From NCBI GenBank assembly GCA_902363825.1, contig CABJBK010000003.1:1-64000 (forward strand): 64,000 nucleotides of DNA. Reading direction: 5' to 3'. A program made the position numbers and the translations under genes. The DNA comes from Lachnospiraceae bacterium (GTDB lineage Bacteria; Bacillota; Clostridia; Lachnospirales; Lachnospiraceae). Positions 34,974 to 44,795 of this stretch are shown piece by piece (the stretch's first letter is position 1; each line of letters starts with the position of its first letter). The notes beneath the pieces were generated by a model. The model ran no database searches and was not told the origin of the DNA. It saw nothing but the letters and a program-made list of their open reading frames with translations.

Positions 34974-35720
34974 ATGAGCAGTTTAAAAGCAGTGATCTTG
35001 GCAGCGGGGAAAGGTACGAGAATGAAGTCGGATCTGCCGAAGGTTGTGCATACGATAGATGGAAAATGCCTGGTCGATTATGTGATCGAGGCGGCAGAAG
35101 GAGCCGGAGCGGAGGAGATCTGCCTGGTGGTCGGTTACAAGCATGAGATCGTAAAGGAACGGATCGCGCATAAAGAGGAAGTGTCCTTTGTATTGCAGGA
35201 GGAGCAGCTTGGCACCGGGCACGCAGTGAAATGTGCGAGGGAATTTTTAGGCGACAAAGGGGAAACACTGATCCTGTTCGGGGATACGCCGCTTATCACA
35301 GCGGAGACGTTAAGACGGCTGGCGGATTACCACCGGACGCAGAAAAATACGGTCACAGTGCTTTCCGCAAAGATTGATGACCCGACCGGCTACGGACGCA
35401 TCATAAGAGACGAAAAGGGCAGCTTTGTAAAGAGTGTGGAACACAAAGACGCAAGTGAAAAAGAGTTAAGTTCCCATGAGATCAATTCGGGCATGTATCT
35501 GTTTGATACCAAAGAACTCTGTGAGGCGCTTGGGAAGATTAAGCCAAATAACGCGCAGGGCGAATACTATCTGCCGGATACGCTTGCGATCATACGGGAA
35601 AAGGGATTAAAGGTGGACGCGTTCGCGCTGGAGAGCCCGGAGGATATAGAGGGAGTAAACGACAAAGAACAGCTTGCGGCAGCAGAAAAAATCATTCAGA
35701 GGAGAAAATCATGTTTATAA
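34974..35720 (+). CDS. glmU: GlmU-like uridylyltransferase domain protein (no acetyltransferase domain)
   Basis: The 248-aa product matches only the N-terminal half of GlmU: AVILAAGKGTRMKSDLPKVVH, QLGTGHAVKCA, LFGDTPLI and GRIIRD. It should convert GlcNAc-1-phosphate and UTP to UDP-GlcNAc. The usual C-terminal beta-helix acetyltransferase (about 200 more residues) is absent, and the stop lies inside the pth overlap, so this is not a frameshift visible here. Acetylation of GlcN-1-P must be done elsewhere. The position between spoVG and pth supports a GlmU identity. Confidence 0.8.
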   Translation: MSSLKAVILAAGKGTRMKSDLPKVVHTIDGKCLVDYVIEAAEGAGAEEICLVVGYKHEIVKERIAHKEEVSFVLQEEQLGTGHAVKCAREFLGDKGETLILFGDTPLITAETLRRLADYHRTQKNTVTVLSAKIDDPTGYGRIIRDEKGSFVKSVEHKDASEKELSSHEINSGMYLFDTKELCEALGKIKPNNAQGEYYLPDTLAIIREKGLKVDAFALESPEDIEGVNDKEQLAAAEKIIQRRKSCL

Positions 35721-36286
35721 TCGCGGGACTTGGAAATCCGACCAGCCAGTACGAAGGAACCAGACATAACATCGGCTTTGATGTCATGGATGCGCTGGCG
35801 GAAAAATATAATATCAGTATCAGTGAAAAAAAGCACAAGGCACTCTGCGGCAAGGGAGTGATCGAAGGCGAGAAAGTGCTTTTGGTAAAACCGCAGACCT
35901 ACATGAATCTGAGCGGGGAGAGCATAGCGGAGATCTTAAATTATTATAAGCTAGATGCCGAGGAAGATTTTTTGGTGGTTTTTGACGATATCAGTCTTGC
36001 GCCGGGAAACATCCGCATCCGCAAAAAAGGAAGCGCCGGCGGACATAACGGAATCAAAAATATCATTGCGATGACCGGAACACAGAACTTCAAGCGGATC
36101 AAAGTCGGTGTTGGAGAAAAGCCGAAGGGATGGGATCTTGCCGACTATGTGCTCGGACGCTTTTCGGACGAAGACCGAAAGAAAGTAAATGACGCGATCG
36201 AGGACGCGATTGGCGCGGTATCCATGATATTGCGCGGAGAAACAGATCAGGCAATGAATTGTTATAATGCCAAAAAGGAAGCATAA
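35711..36286 (+). CDS. pth: Peptidyl-tRNA hydrolase
   Basis: Cleaves peptidyl-tRNA to recycle tRNA. The 191-aa protein has GLGNPTSQYEGTRHNIGFDV with the catalytic His, PQTYMNLSGES, and DDISLAPGNIRIRKKGSAGGHNG. It overlaps the upstream glmU-like gene by 10 bases and lies 4 bases before mfd. Confidence 0.95.
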   Translation: MFIIAGLGNPTSQYEGTRHNIGFDVMDALAEKYNISISEKKHKALCGKGVIEGEKVLLVKPQTYMNLSGESIAEILNYYKLDAEEDFLVVFDDISLAPGNIRIRKKGSAGGHNGIKNIIAMTGTQNFKRIKVGVGEKPKGWDLADYVLGRFSDEDRKKVNDAIEDAIGAVSMILRGETDQAMNCYNAKKEA

Positions 36287-36290
36287 GGAA

Positions 36291-39200
36291 ATGATGGATA
36301 CTTTTAAAAAGCCATTAGAGGAATTAAAAGATTATTCGGATCTCGTAGAATCGTTAAAAAAGGATTCCGGATTTTTCGCGGTTTCCGGCTGTATCGATGC
36401 GGAAAAACCGCATCTGATCTATGGCGCCGGAAGCGGAATGAAAAACCGGATCGTGGTCGCGGCGAGTGAACAGAAAGCAAAAGAGCTGTGCGAGGAATAC
36501 CGTTTCTTTGAAAAAGAAGCGGTATATTTTCCTGCAAAAGACATCCTGTTTTATCAGGCGGACATCCACGGAAATCTGCTGACGCAGGAGCGCATCCGCA
36601 CATTAAAAGCGGTTTCCGAGCAGACCGGGGTCACGGTGTTTACCACATTTGACGCGCTGATGAATGAGATGGCAGAGCCAAAAAGCTTTACCGCGGCAGT
36701 CAAAAAATTTGAGATCGGAGACACGGTAAATCTGCAGGAACTGGAAAAAGAGCTTGTAGAGATGGGATATGTGCGCGGTTATCAGGTTGAGGCGGCGGGA
36801 GAATTTGCGGTCCGGGGCGGGATCCTTGATATCTATCCGTTCACGGAGGAAAATCCGCTGCGTATGGAGCTCTGGGGCGATGAGGTGGACTCTTTGCGCA
36901 ACTTTGATGTGGAGAGCCAGCGCATGATCGAAAATCTGGATGAGATCACGGTCTATCCTGCCTGCGAATTTATCCTTTCCGGCGAAATGAGAGAAAAAGG
37001 AATCCAAAAACTGCGCGCGGAGAGCAAAAAAGTTCAGGAACAGTTCAGACAGGAAATGAAAACCGAGGAAGCGTACCGTGTGAAAACCGCGACCGAGGGA
37101 TTTATAGAGGAACTGACCGAGGGCGGCGGCAGCGTGGATGCGGATGTGTATCTTTCGTATTTTACGGACCGGACGGTTTCCCTGCTTTCCTATTTTGAGA
37201 AAGAGGATACGGTGGTCTTTTTGGATGAGCCGCAGCGCTGCGTGGAAAAAGGAAACGTTACCGAGAAGGAATTTTCCGAGAGCATGAAGCAGCGTCTGGA
37301 AAAGGGCTACATCCTGCCGGGACAGATGAAGGCACTCTTTACCTGCAGACAGATCCTGGCAGAACTCTCATCACGAAAATGCGTGGGACTTGCGTCATTA
37401 GAGACAAAAGAAAAAGATTTCGAGATAAAGGCGCGCTTCGCGGTCTCTACGAGAAGTGTCAATCCGTATAACAGCAGCTTTGAACTTCTGGTCAAAGACT
37501 TAAAGCGCTACAAAGAAAAAGGCTATCGTGTGATCCTGCTTTCCGGATCGAGGACCAGGGCGGAGCATCTGGCGGGTGATCTGATGGAAGAAGGGTTAAA
37601 CAGCTACTACAGCGACGATTTTTCCAGAGAAGTAAAGCCGGGTGAGATCATGACGGCTTACGGTAAGGTGAAGAGGGGATACGAATATCCGCTGATCAAG
37701 TTTGTGGTCATCTCCGAGAGCGATATTTTTGGCGCGGAAAAAAAGAAAAAGAAAAGACGCCGGATCTACGAGGGAGAAAAGATACAGAGCTTCAGCGATC
37801 TGAGCATCGGGGATTATGTGGTGCATGAAAACCACGGGCTCGGCATTTACCGCGGAATTGAAAAAGTGGAAGTGGACAAAACGGTCAAAGATTATATCAA
37901 GATCGAGTACGCGAAGGGCGGAAATCTCTATATCCTTGCGACCCAGCTGGATCTGATCCAGAAATATGCGGGCTCGGACGCGAAGAAGCCGAAATTAAAC
38001 CAGCTTGGCACGCAGGAGTGGAACCGTACCAAGACCAAAGTCCGTGGAGCCGTAAAAGAGATCGCGGGAGATCTGGTAAAACTTTATGCCGCGAGACAGG
38101 AAAAGGAAGGATTTGTCTACAGCCCGGATACCGTGTGGCAGCGGGAATTTGAGGAAATGTTCCCGTTTGAGGAGACGGAGGATCAGGAGTTCGCGATCGA
38201 GGCGACCAAAAAGGACATGGAGAGCAAAAAGATCATGGACCGCCTGATCTGCGGGGATGTCGGCTACGGAAAGACGGAAGTCGCGATCCGTGCGGCGTTC
38301 AAGGCGGTGCAGGATGGAAAACAGGTGGTTTATCTGGTGCCGACCACGATCCTTGCGCAGCAGCATTACAATACCTTTGCACAGCGGATGAAAGATTTTC
38401 CGGTGCGTGTGGATCTGCTCTGCCGTTTCCGTACCGCAGGCGAACAGAAAAAGACGATCGAAGATCTGAAAAAAGGCATGGTGGATATCGTGATCGGAAC
38501 GCACCGCGTGCTCTCAAAAGATGTGGTGTTCAAAGATCTCGGACTGCTGATCGTGGATGAGGAACAGCGTTTCGGTGTCGGACACAAGGAAAAGATCAAG
38601 CAGTTAAAAAATAATGTGGATGTGCTGACGCTTACCGCGACGCCGATCCCGCGTACGCTCCATATGAGCCTGATCGGGATCCGGGACATGAGCGTCTTAG
38701 AGGAACCGCCGATGGATCGAATGCCGATCCAGACTTATGTCATGGAGTACAATGAAGAACTGGTGCGAGAGGCGATCATGCGTGAGATGGCAAGAGGCGG
38801 TCAGGTTTATTACGTCTTTAACCGGGTCAATCAGATCGCGGATGTGGCAGCGAAGATCGCGTCGCTTGTGCCGGACGCGAATGTTGCGTTCGCGCATGGA
38901 CAGATGAAAGAAAAAGAACTCGAAGACATCATGTATGGGTTTATCAACGGTGAGATCGATGTGTTAGTGTCCACCACGATCATTGAGACGGGACTTGACA
39001 TTTCAAACGTAAATACCATGATCATACAGGACGCGGATAACCTCGGACTTTCCCAGCTCTATCAGCTCAGAGGACGTGTGGGACGCTCCAACCGGACAGC
39101 GTATGCGTTCCTTATGTATAAGCGGGATAAGATGTTAAAGGAGATCGCGGAAAAGCGTCTTGCGGCGATCAAGGAATTTACGGAACTCGGAAGCGGGTTT

Positions 39201-39869
39201 AAGATCGCGATGCGGGATCTGGAGATCCGTGGCGCTGGAAATCTGCTCGGAGCCGAGCAGCACGGGCATATGGAAGCGGTCGGTTACGATCTGTACTGCA
39301 AGATGTTGAATGAAGCGGTCAAGGAAGCGAAGGGGATCGCCGGGGAAGAACATTTTGACACGTCGATCGATATCGATATGGATGCCTACATCCCGGCTTC
39401 CTATATCCCAAACGAGTATCAGAAGCTGGATATCTACAAGCGGATCGCGGGTATCGAAACAGAGGAAGAAAAGGACGAGATGATCGAGGAACTGATCGAC
39501 CGTTTCGGAGAGCCGCCGAGATCGGTGAACAATCTGCTTCTTATCGCGCAGTTAAAAGCAAAAGCGCATGCGGGATATTTCACGGAAGTTACGCAGCGTG
39601 GCGATGAGATTAAGTTTGTGCTGTATGAAAAGGCGGCAGTAGATCCTGCAAAGATCCCGGAGCTGGTTCAAAGCTACGAAAACCGCGTGACCTTTACGGC
39701 GGACAGCAAGGCGCCGTATTTCGTATACCGGTTAAACTATAACTCCAGACAGAAGGGCGAGGACGCGGGAGAAGTGATCGCGCAATTTTTGGATCGGGCA
39801 CAGGAAACACTTGCGGGTGGAAATAAAAAGCACTATAATGAAGCGAGTGACACTGGAAAAGAACCGTGA
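36291..39869 (+). CDS. mfd: Transcription-repair coupling factor Mfd
   Basis: The 1192-aa DNA translocase frees stalled RNA polymerase and recruits UvrAB. Order: UvrB-like N-terminal domains, an RNA polymerase interaction domain ([20 protein letters not shown], ~510-560), and RecG-like helicase motifs [34 protein letters not shown] and QLRGRVGRS, then the C-terminal TRCF domain. ATG at 36291 is used; 36294 is an equally close alternative. An upstream in-frame start at 36267 overlaps pth. Confidence 0.95.
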   Translation: MMDTFKKPLEELKDYSDLVESLKKDSGFFAVSGCIDAEKPHLIYGAGSGMKNRIVVAASEQKAKELCEEYRFFEKEAVYFPAKDILFYQADIHGNLLTQERIRTLKAVSEQTGVTVFTTFDALMNEMAEPKSFTAAVKKFEIGDTVNLQELEKELVEMGYVRGYQVEAAGEFAVRGGILDIYPFTEENPLRMELWGDEVDSLRNFDVESQRMIENLDEITVYPACEFILSGEMREKGIQKLRAESKKVQEQFRQEMKTEEAYRVKTATEGFIEELTEGGGSVDADVYLSYFTDRTVSLLSYFEKEDTVVFLDEPQRCVEKGNVTEKEFSESMKQRLEKGYILPGQMKALFTCRQILAELSSRKCVGLASLETKEKDFEIKARFAVSTRSVNPYNSSFELLVKDLKRYKEKGYRVILLSGSRTRAEHLAGDLMEEGLNSYYSDDFSREVKPGEIMTAYGKVKRGYEYPLIKFVVISESDIFGAEKKKKKRRRIYEGEKIQSFSDLSIGDYVVHENHGLGIYRGIEKVEVDKTVKDYIKIEYAKGGNLYILATQLDLIQKYAGSDAKKPKLNQLGTQEWNRTKTKVRGAVKEIAGDLVKLYAARQEKEGFVYSPDTVWQREFEEMFPFEETEDQEFAIEATKKDMESKKIMDRLICGDVGYGKTEVAIRAAFKAVQDGKQVVYLVPTTILAQQHYNTFAQRMKDFPVRVDLLCRFRTAGEQKKTIEDLKKGMVDIVIGTHRVLSKDVVFKDLGLLIVDEEQRFGVGHKEKIKQLKNNVDVLTLTATPIPRTLHMSLIGIRDMSVLEEPPMDRMPIQTYVMEYNEELVREAIMREMARGGQVYYVFNRVNQIADVAAKIASLVPDANVAFAHGQMKEKELEDIMYGFINGEIDVLVSTTIIETGLDISNVNTMIIQDADNLGLSQLYQLRGRVGRSNRTAYAFLMYKRDKMLKEIAEKRLAAIKEFTELGSGFKIAMRDLEIRGAGNLLGAEQHGHMEAVGYDLYCKMLNEAVKEAKGIAGEEHFDTSIDIDMDAYIPASYIPNEYQKLDIYKRIAGIETEEEKDEMIEELIDRFGEPPRSVNNLLLIAQLKAKAHAGYFTEVTQRGDEIKFVLYEKAAVDPAKIPELVQSYENRVTFTADSKAPYFVYRLNYNSRQKGEDAGEVIAQFLDRAQETLAGGNKKHYNEASDTGKEP

Positions 39870-39913
39870 CAGCGGTAACAGGAAACAAGAAGGAAAGAAA
39901 GGTCAAAAGAAAC

Positions 39914-40975
39914 ATGAAGATAAAGAGACTGACAGCGCTTCTGCTCACCGGCGTACTGGCGGCGTCCTTTACGCTTGGCGGATGCGGAAGCAAAGAGGTA
40001 GACCCGGAAACGGTCGTTGCGACATTAAACGGAAAAGAGATCAAACTCGGACTTGCCAACTTTATGGCACAGTATCAGGCGGTTACTTATGACGCGTATT
40101 ATTCTTCCTATATGGGAGCGAATATGTGGAGCCAGGATTACTCCGGGGACGGAAAAACGATGGAGGACATGGTAAAGGATCAGGTGATGGAATCCATCGA
40201 GACCGATTATCTGTTAGAAGATCATATGGCAGATTATAATGTGGAGATCACAGACGAGGAATTAAGCGCCATGAAAGACGCAGCGGCGCAGTTTATGGAA
40301 GCAAACAAGCAGCCGGCGATCGAGCGCATGACGGCGACCGAGGATATCGTGACAGAGATGCTGCGGTTGAATACGATCCAGCAGAAAATGCACGAAGCGA
40401 TCATTGCGGAGGTAGATACCGAGGTCAGCGATGAGGAAGCGGCACAGCGTACCTTTTCCTATTATAAAGTGACCTTGCCGGATGAAAGTGCGGAAAGCAC
40501 TGAGGATGCGGGAACCGAGGCAGCAGTGGAACCGTCCTCCGAGGAACAGGCGGCGGAATTAAAGACGTATGCCGGTCAGGTTGCGGAAGCGGCAGCGGCG
40601 GATTTTGACAACGCGGGCGTTTCCTTTGGACTGACAGCAAGCACATATTCCTATGGAACCGATGAGGATTCCTTTGATAAAAATGTGATCGCGGAGGCAG
40701 ATGCTCTGAGCGAAGGACAGGTATCCGGCGCGATCGAGGGCGAGGACGGACAGTATTATGTGATCCGTCTGGACAAGGAATTTGATGAGGATGCGACAGC
40801 AAACAAGAAGCAGGAGATCGTATCAAAACGTCAGTCCGACCATTATACGGAAGTTTGTGACGGATATAAAAAAGATGCCGAGTGGAAAGTAAAAGACAAG
40901 GTCTGGAAGAATGTAACGTTCATCGGTAACCAGTACACGATCGCGACAGAGAATGCAACAGAGAGCGTGCAGTAA
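39914..40975 (+). CDS. Lipoprotein foldase, SurA/PrsA-like
   Basis: A 353-aa lipoprotein: signal peptide with lipobox LGGC (Cys about residue 23), a SurA_N-type helical region (QAVTYDAYYSSYMG, DQVMESIETDYLLEDHM) and a C-terminal part with FGLTASTYSYGTDEDSFDKNV and EGQVSGAIEGEDGQYYVIRLD, which resembles the parvulin substrate region. It probably assists folding of exported proteins outside the membrane. Start at 39914 is the Met before the signal peptide. A strong terminator follows. Confidence 0.8.
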   Translation: MKIKRLTALLLTGVLAASFTLGGCGSKEVDPETVVATLNGKEIKLGLANFMAQYQAVTYDAYYSSYMGANMWSQDYSGDGKTMEDMVKDQVMESIETDYLLEDHMADYNVEITDEELSAMKDAAAQFMEANKQPAIERMTATEDIVTEMLRLNTIQQKMHEAIIAEVDTEVSDEEAAQRTFSYYKVTLPDESAESTEDAGTEAAVEPSSEEQAAELKTYAGQVAEAAAADFDNAGVSFGLTASTYSYGTDEDSFDKNVIAEADALSEGQVSGAIEGEDGQYYVIRLDKEFDEDATANKKQEIVSKRQSDHYTEVCDGYKKDAEWKVKDKVWKNVTFIGNQYTIATENATESVQ

Positions 40976-40988
40976 ATGCCACTTTGGA

Positions 40989-41028
40989 GGATCACAGCCG
41001 AAAACAGGCTGTGATCCATTTTTTTTCT
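40989..41028 (+). terminator. Intrinsic terminator after the foldase gene
   Basis: GGATCACAGCC (40989-40999) and GGCTGTGATCC (41007-41017) form an 11-bp stem followed by ATTTTTTTTC. Confidence 0.9.
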
Positions 41029-41100
41029 TTAAAAAAATTTAAGGTTATGTTAAAATAAATAAAGTATGTCGTTTTTTAACAGATTATGAGGATAAGAGAT

Positions 41101-41607
41101 ATGAAGAATATAGTATTGATCGGAATGCCCGGAGTGGGAAAAAGCACGGCCGGAGTTGTGCTTGCAAAGGTACTGGGCTATGAATTTATAGATGCGGATC
41201 TCATCATCCAGCAGCAGGAAGGAAAGCTGCTCCGGGAGATCATCGCGGAAGTTGGAACAGATGGATTTATTGAGGTGGAAAACCGCGTCAACAGCCAGAT
41301 CGAAGTGGAAAAGTCCGTGATCGCCACCGGCGGCAGTGTGGTCTATGGCAAAGAGGCGATGCAGCATTTAAGAGAGATCGGAACCGTGGTCTACCTGAAA
41401 GTTTCCTATGATATTTTGGAGAAGCGTCTGCATGATATCAAAGGACGCGGGGTCGTCTTAAAAGACGGACAGGATCTTCGCGGACTTTATGAGGAACGTG
41501 TGCCGCTCTATGAAAAATACGCGGACATCACGGTATGTGAAGACAATCTGAATGTGGAACAGACGATTGAAAAGATCACAGAACAGTTAAACAAACTGGA
41601 AGCATAA
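41101..41607 (+). CDS. aroK: Shikimate kinase
   Basis: Phosphorylates shikimate in aromatic amino acid synthesis. The 168-aa protein has Walker A GMPGVGKST, the shikimate-binding DADLIIQQQEG and FIEVENRV, and ATGGSVVYGKEAM. Start at 41101 is chosen behind GAGGATAAGAG. The M23 peptidase gene begins 1 base after the stop. Confidence 0.9.
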   Translation: MKNIVLIGMPGVGKSTAGVVLAKVLGYEFIDADLIIQQQEGKLLREIIAEVGTDGFIEVENRVNSQIEVEKSVIATGGSVVYGKEAMQHLREIGTVVYLKVSYDILEKRLHDIKGRGVVLKDGQDLRGLYEERVPLYEKYADITVCEDNLNVEQTIEKITEQLNKLEA

Positions 41608-41608
41608 G

Positions 41609-43156
41609 ATGAAAAAGAAAAAGGAATTATACATACAGGCGGGCGCAGTCGCAGGAACAGCCGCAGTGCTTGTGCTTGTGGGGCTGGCGCAGCAAAGATG
41701 TATCGGACAGAATTATTTTGAGATAATTGTAGATAATAAAGTAGTAGGTGCGACCGGGCAGAAGACAGACGAAAAAGAGATGCTGAATACCTGTCGGAGA
41801 GAGTTAAATGAACTGACCGATGGCTATGTCTGTCTGGACGCGGATATCGAGATCAGAAAAGCGCGCACGTTTGGAACCAGGCTTTTAACGAAAACCGAGG
41901 CAGAACAGTGTGTGCTTGAGGAATTGAAACATAAAGTGGTTACGGAAGGAACTTCCGCCTATACGGTAAATATCGGGGAGTTTACCGCTTCTTTTCCGAC
42001 GCTTGAAGATGTGGGTGAATTTCTTTCCACCGTCAAGCAGCCGTATGACGCGGAGGGAAAATTTAGCGTAGTGTACGAGGCGGACAGTGACCACAGCGCG
42101 GAGACCTTTGAGGCAAAGCTGGCAGAGGCATCCGGAAATGCCGGGGCAGCAGGAAACGGTGAGACGGAAAGCAGTGCTTCCCCGCTTCTGGCGGGAGCGG
42201 TCCGGGGAGACGCAGACAGGATGGCGTACGCGTGTGCGCATCCGGGAGAAAAAAATTACGAGACCGGACTTGTGGATCTCGGGTTTGCCGAGACTGTTAC
42301 GGTTTATGCAGATTATGTAAACCAGTCAGAACTTACAACACCGGCAGCGGCTGCGGAGGCAGTCACAAAAGAAGAAGAAACGAATAAAATATATGAGGTG
42401 CAGGCGAGAGACTGTCTGTCCACGATCGCGGAAGACAATCATACAACGGTAGCCCAGATCATGGCACTCAATGGATTTTCGGACGCAAATGCCTATATCT
42501 GTATCGGAGATGAGATTGTGATATCGGTTCCGGAACCGGATCTGTCCGTCTGGCAGACACAGGGTGTTGTATATGAAGAAGATTATACCGCAGATCCGAC
42601 CATTATCGGAAACGATAGCTGGTATACGACGAAGCAGGTGACATTGCAGGAAGGAACGACCGGACACAGGGAAGTAAATATGTTTGTCACTTATAAAGAC
42701 GGTGTGGAGACCGGGCGCAGCATGGAGCATCAGACGATTCTTGCGCAGTCCGAGCCGGCAGTGATCGAACAGGGGACACAGATCCCTCCGACGTATGTGA
42801 AACCGATTTCCGGCGGAAGATTTACCTCCGGTTTCGGAAAACGGTGGGGCCGAATGCACAAAGGTGTGGACTGGGCATGCCCGACCGGAACGACGGTCTA
42901 CGCTTCCAGTGACGGAGTGGTAGAGTATGCGGACTGGAGCAACGGGTATGGTTACAATGTCATCATTGACCATCCGGACGGAAGAAAGACCAGGTACTGC
43001 CATCTCAGTAAAACACTGGTTACCGCAGGGACCAGCGTCTCACAGGGAGATCCGATCGCGCAAAGCGGAAGTACCGGACACTCCACAGGACCGCATGTCC
43101 ATTTCGAGATCTTTATCGGTGGAACGCAGGTGGATCCGCTCCAGTATATAAACTAG
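41609..43156 (+). CDS. Membrane-anchored M23 peptidase with LysM and G5-like domains
   Basis: The 515-aa protein has an N-terminal membrane helix (about 10-28), an uncharacterised region, a LysM domain (YEVQARDCLSTIAEDNHTTV, ~250-300), a G5-like segment (~325-390) and a C-terminal M23 metallopeptidase. The zinc site is HKGVD plus HVHFE, with GYGYNVIIDH between. It should cut peptidoglycan cross-links outside the membrane. It probably shares the aroK transcript. Confidence 0.88.
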   Translation: MKKKKELYIQAGAVAGTAAVLVLVGLAQQRCIGQNYFEIIVDNKVVGATGQKTDEKEMLNTCRRELNELTDGYVCLDADIEIRKARTFGTRLLTKTEAEQCVLEELKHKVVTEGTSAYTVNIGEFTASFPTLEDVGEFLSTVKQPYDAEGKFSVVYEADSDHSAETFEAKLAEASGNAGAAGNGETESSASPLLAGAVRGDADRMAYACAHPGEKNYETGLVDLGFAETVTVYADYVNQSELTTPAAAAEAVTKEEETNKIYEVQARDCLSTIAEDNHTTVAQIMALNGFSDANAYICIGDEIVISVPEPDLSVWQTQGVVYEEDYTADPTIIGNDSWYTTKQVTLQEGTTGHREVNMFVTYKDGVETGRSMEHQTILAQSEPAVIEQGTQIPPTYVKPISGGRFTSGFGKRWGRMHKGVDWACPTGTTVYASSDGVVEYADWSNGYGYNVIIDHPDGRKTRYCHLSKTLVTAGTSVSQGDPIAQSGSTGHSTGPHVHFEIFIGGTQVDPLQYIN

Positions 43157-43251
43157 ATGGAAATTACAGGTAAATCTTTTCCTGATGTCTGAGATATGGT
43201 ATAATAAATTTACAATTATGTTACGTTTTGTTAACAATGAGGGGAAACATC

Positions 43252-43281
43252 TTGACAAACGGAAAAATAGGCTACTATAAT
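43252..43281 (+). promoter_or_regulatory. Sigma-A type promoter of murA
   Basis: Perfect TTGACA (43252-43257), an 18-base spacer and perfect TATAAT (43276-43281), 43 bases before the murA start. Confidence 0.75.
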
Positions 43282-43324
43282 AATTTGTTTATTGAATGAT
43301 TGATGTTATGCATAGAGGTGCGAA

Positions 43325-44617
43325 ATGGAACAGTATGTGATTAAAGGTGGAAATCCGTTAGTTGGGGAAGTAGAGATCGGTGGAGCAAAAAATGCTGCGC
43401 TTGCGATTCTTGCAGCTGCGATTATGACAGATGAGACCGTTACAATAGAAAATCTCCCGAATGTCCGGGATATCAATGTGCTCTTAAATGCGATCGAGGG
43501 GATCGGTGCGCGTGTGGAGCGTATCAACAAACATAAAGTAAAGATCAATGGTGCGTTTATCAATGATCTGAGTGTGGATTATGAATTTATCAAAAAGATC
43601 CGTGCGTCTTATTATCTTTTAGGTGCGCTGCTCGGAAAATACAAAAAAGCAGAAGTAGCGCTGCCGGGCGGATGTGATATCGGAAGCCGTCCGATCGATC
43701 TGCATATCAAAGGATTCCGTGCGCTTGGCGCCGAAGTGGATATCCAGCACGGGCTGATCTCCGCGCATGCGGATGCCTTAAACGGAACCCATATCTATCT
43801 GGATAAGGTTTCTGTTGGCGCGACCATCAATATCATGATGGCGGCATCCATGGCAGAGGGAAAGACGATCATTGAAAATGCGGCGAAAGAACCGCATGTA
43901 GTTGACGTTGCCAACTTCTTAAACAGCATGGGCGCAAATATCCGTGGCGCTGGAACGGACGTGATCCGTATCGTCGGCGTGGAAAAGCTGCATAAGACAG
44001 AGTATTCGATCATTCCGGATCAGATCGAGGCAGGTACGTTCATGTTTGCGGCGGCAGCGACCAAAGGGGATGTGACCGTAAAAAATGTAATCCCGAAGCA
44101 TCTGGAAGCGACGACCGCGAAGCTGATCGAGGCGGGCTGTGAGGTAGAAGAATTTGACGACGCGGTCCGCGTAGTCTCAAGCAAGCCGCTTCGCCATACA
44201 CAGGTGACAACGCTTGCGTATCCGGGATTTCCGACAGACATGCAGCCACAGATGGCAGTTGTGCTTGGCATTGCGCAGGGAACCAGTACGGTGACCGAGA
44301 GTATCTTTGAGAACCGTTTCAAATATGTTGATGAACTGACCCGCATGGGAGCAGACATCAAAGTAGAGAGCAATATCGCGATCATCAATGGCGTGAAGAA
44401 TTATACCGGAGCCAGAGTGAGCGCACCGGATCTGCGCGCGGGAGCGGCTCTCGTGATCGCCGGACTTTCGGCGGAAGGGATCACGACCGTGGATGATATC
44501 TATTTTATCGAGCGTGGCTATGAGGATTTCGATAAGAAGTTACAGTCACTTGGGGCACAGATCGAAAAAGTAAGCTCCGAAAAGGAAATTCAGAAATTTA
44601 AATTAAAAGTATCATAA
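43325..44617 (+). CDS. murA: UDP-N-acetylglucosamine 1-carboxyvinyltransferase
   Basis: Catalyses the first committed step of peptidoglycan synthesis using phosphoenolpyruvate. The 430-aa protein opens with GGNPLVGEVEIGGAKNAAL and has the flexible active-site loop LPGGCDIGSRPIDLH with C117, the residue modified by fosfomycin. Length and motifs match the family. It has its own strong promoter and terminator. Confidence 0.95.
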   Translation: MEQYVIKGGNPLVGEVEIGGAKNAALAILAAAIMTDETVTIENLPNVRDINVLLNAIEGIGARVERINKHKVKINGAFINDLSVDYEFIKKIRASYYLLGALLGKYKKAEVALPGGCDIGSRPIDLHIKGFRALGAEVDIQHGLISAHADALNGTHIYLDKVSVGATINIMMAASMAEGKTIIENAAKEPHVVDVANFLNSMGANIRGAGTDVIRIVGVEKLHKTEYSIIPDQIEAGTFMFAAAATKGDVTVKNVIPKHLEATTAKLIEAGCEVEEFDDAVRVVSSKPLRHTQVTTLAYPGFPTDMQPQMAVVLGIAQGTSTVTESIFENRFKYVDELTRMGADIKVESNIAIINGVKNYTGARVSAPDLRAGAALVIAGLSAEGITTVDDIYFIERGYEDFDKKLQSLGAQIEKVSSEKEIQKFKLKVS

Positions 44618-44621
44618 ACAT

Positions 44622-44661
44622 AAAAAATCCGATGTGATGGGAGATCACATCGGATTTTTTT
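44622..44661. terminator. Bidirectional intrinsic terminator after murA
   Basis: ATCCGATGTGAT (44626-44637) and ATCACATCGGAT (44644-44655) form a perfect 12-bp stem with six A before and seven T after. The repeat element copy 1 begins at the very next base. Confidence 0.9.
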
Positions 44662-44787
44662 AAATCATAGGAAATTCCTTCCTATGATTTAAAAACGCTC
44701 CGCGGGGATGCGCAGCTCGCGGAGATGAAGTTTATGTTGAACATACCGCTCGCGCGCGAAAGTGTGCGGTAAGCGCACACTTTATTT
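44662..44787 (+). repeat. 126-bp three-hairpin element, copy 1
   Basis: The copy shares 124 of 126 bases with 47665-47790. Hairpin 1 has a 12-bp perfect stem (AAATCATAGGAA with TTCCTATGATTT). Hairpin 2 has CTCCGCG with CGCGGAG. Hairpin 3 has AAAGTGTGCG with CGCACACTTT around GTAAG, then ATTT. A 15-codon frame (44725-44772) lies between hairpins 2 and 3 and ends in the hairpin 3 loop. The copy lies between the ends of converging murA and HD-GYP genes, so it leads no gene on this strand. Confidence 0.85.
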
Positions 44788-44795
44788 TATGCGGA

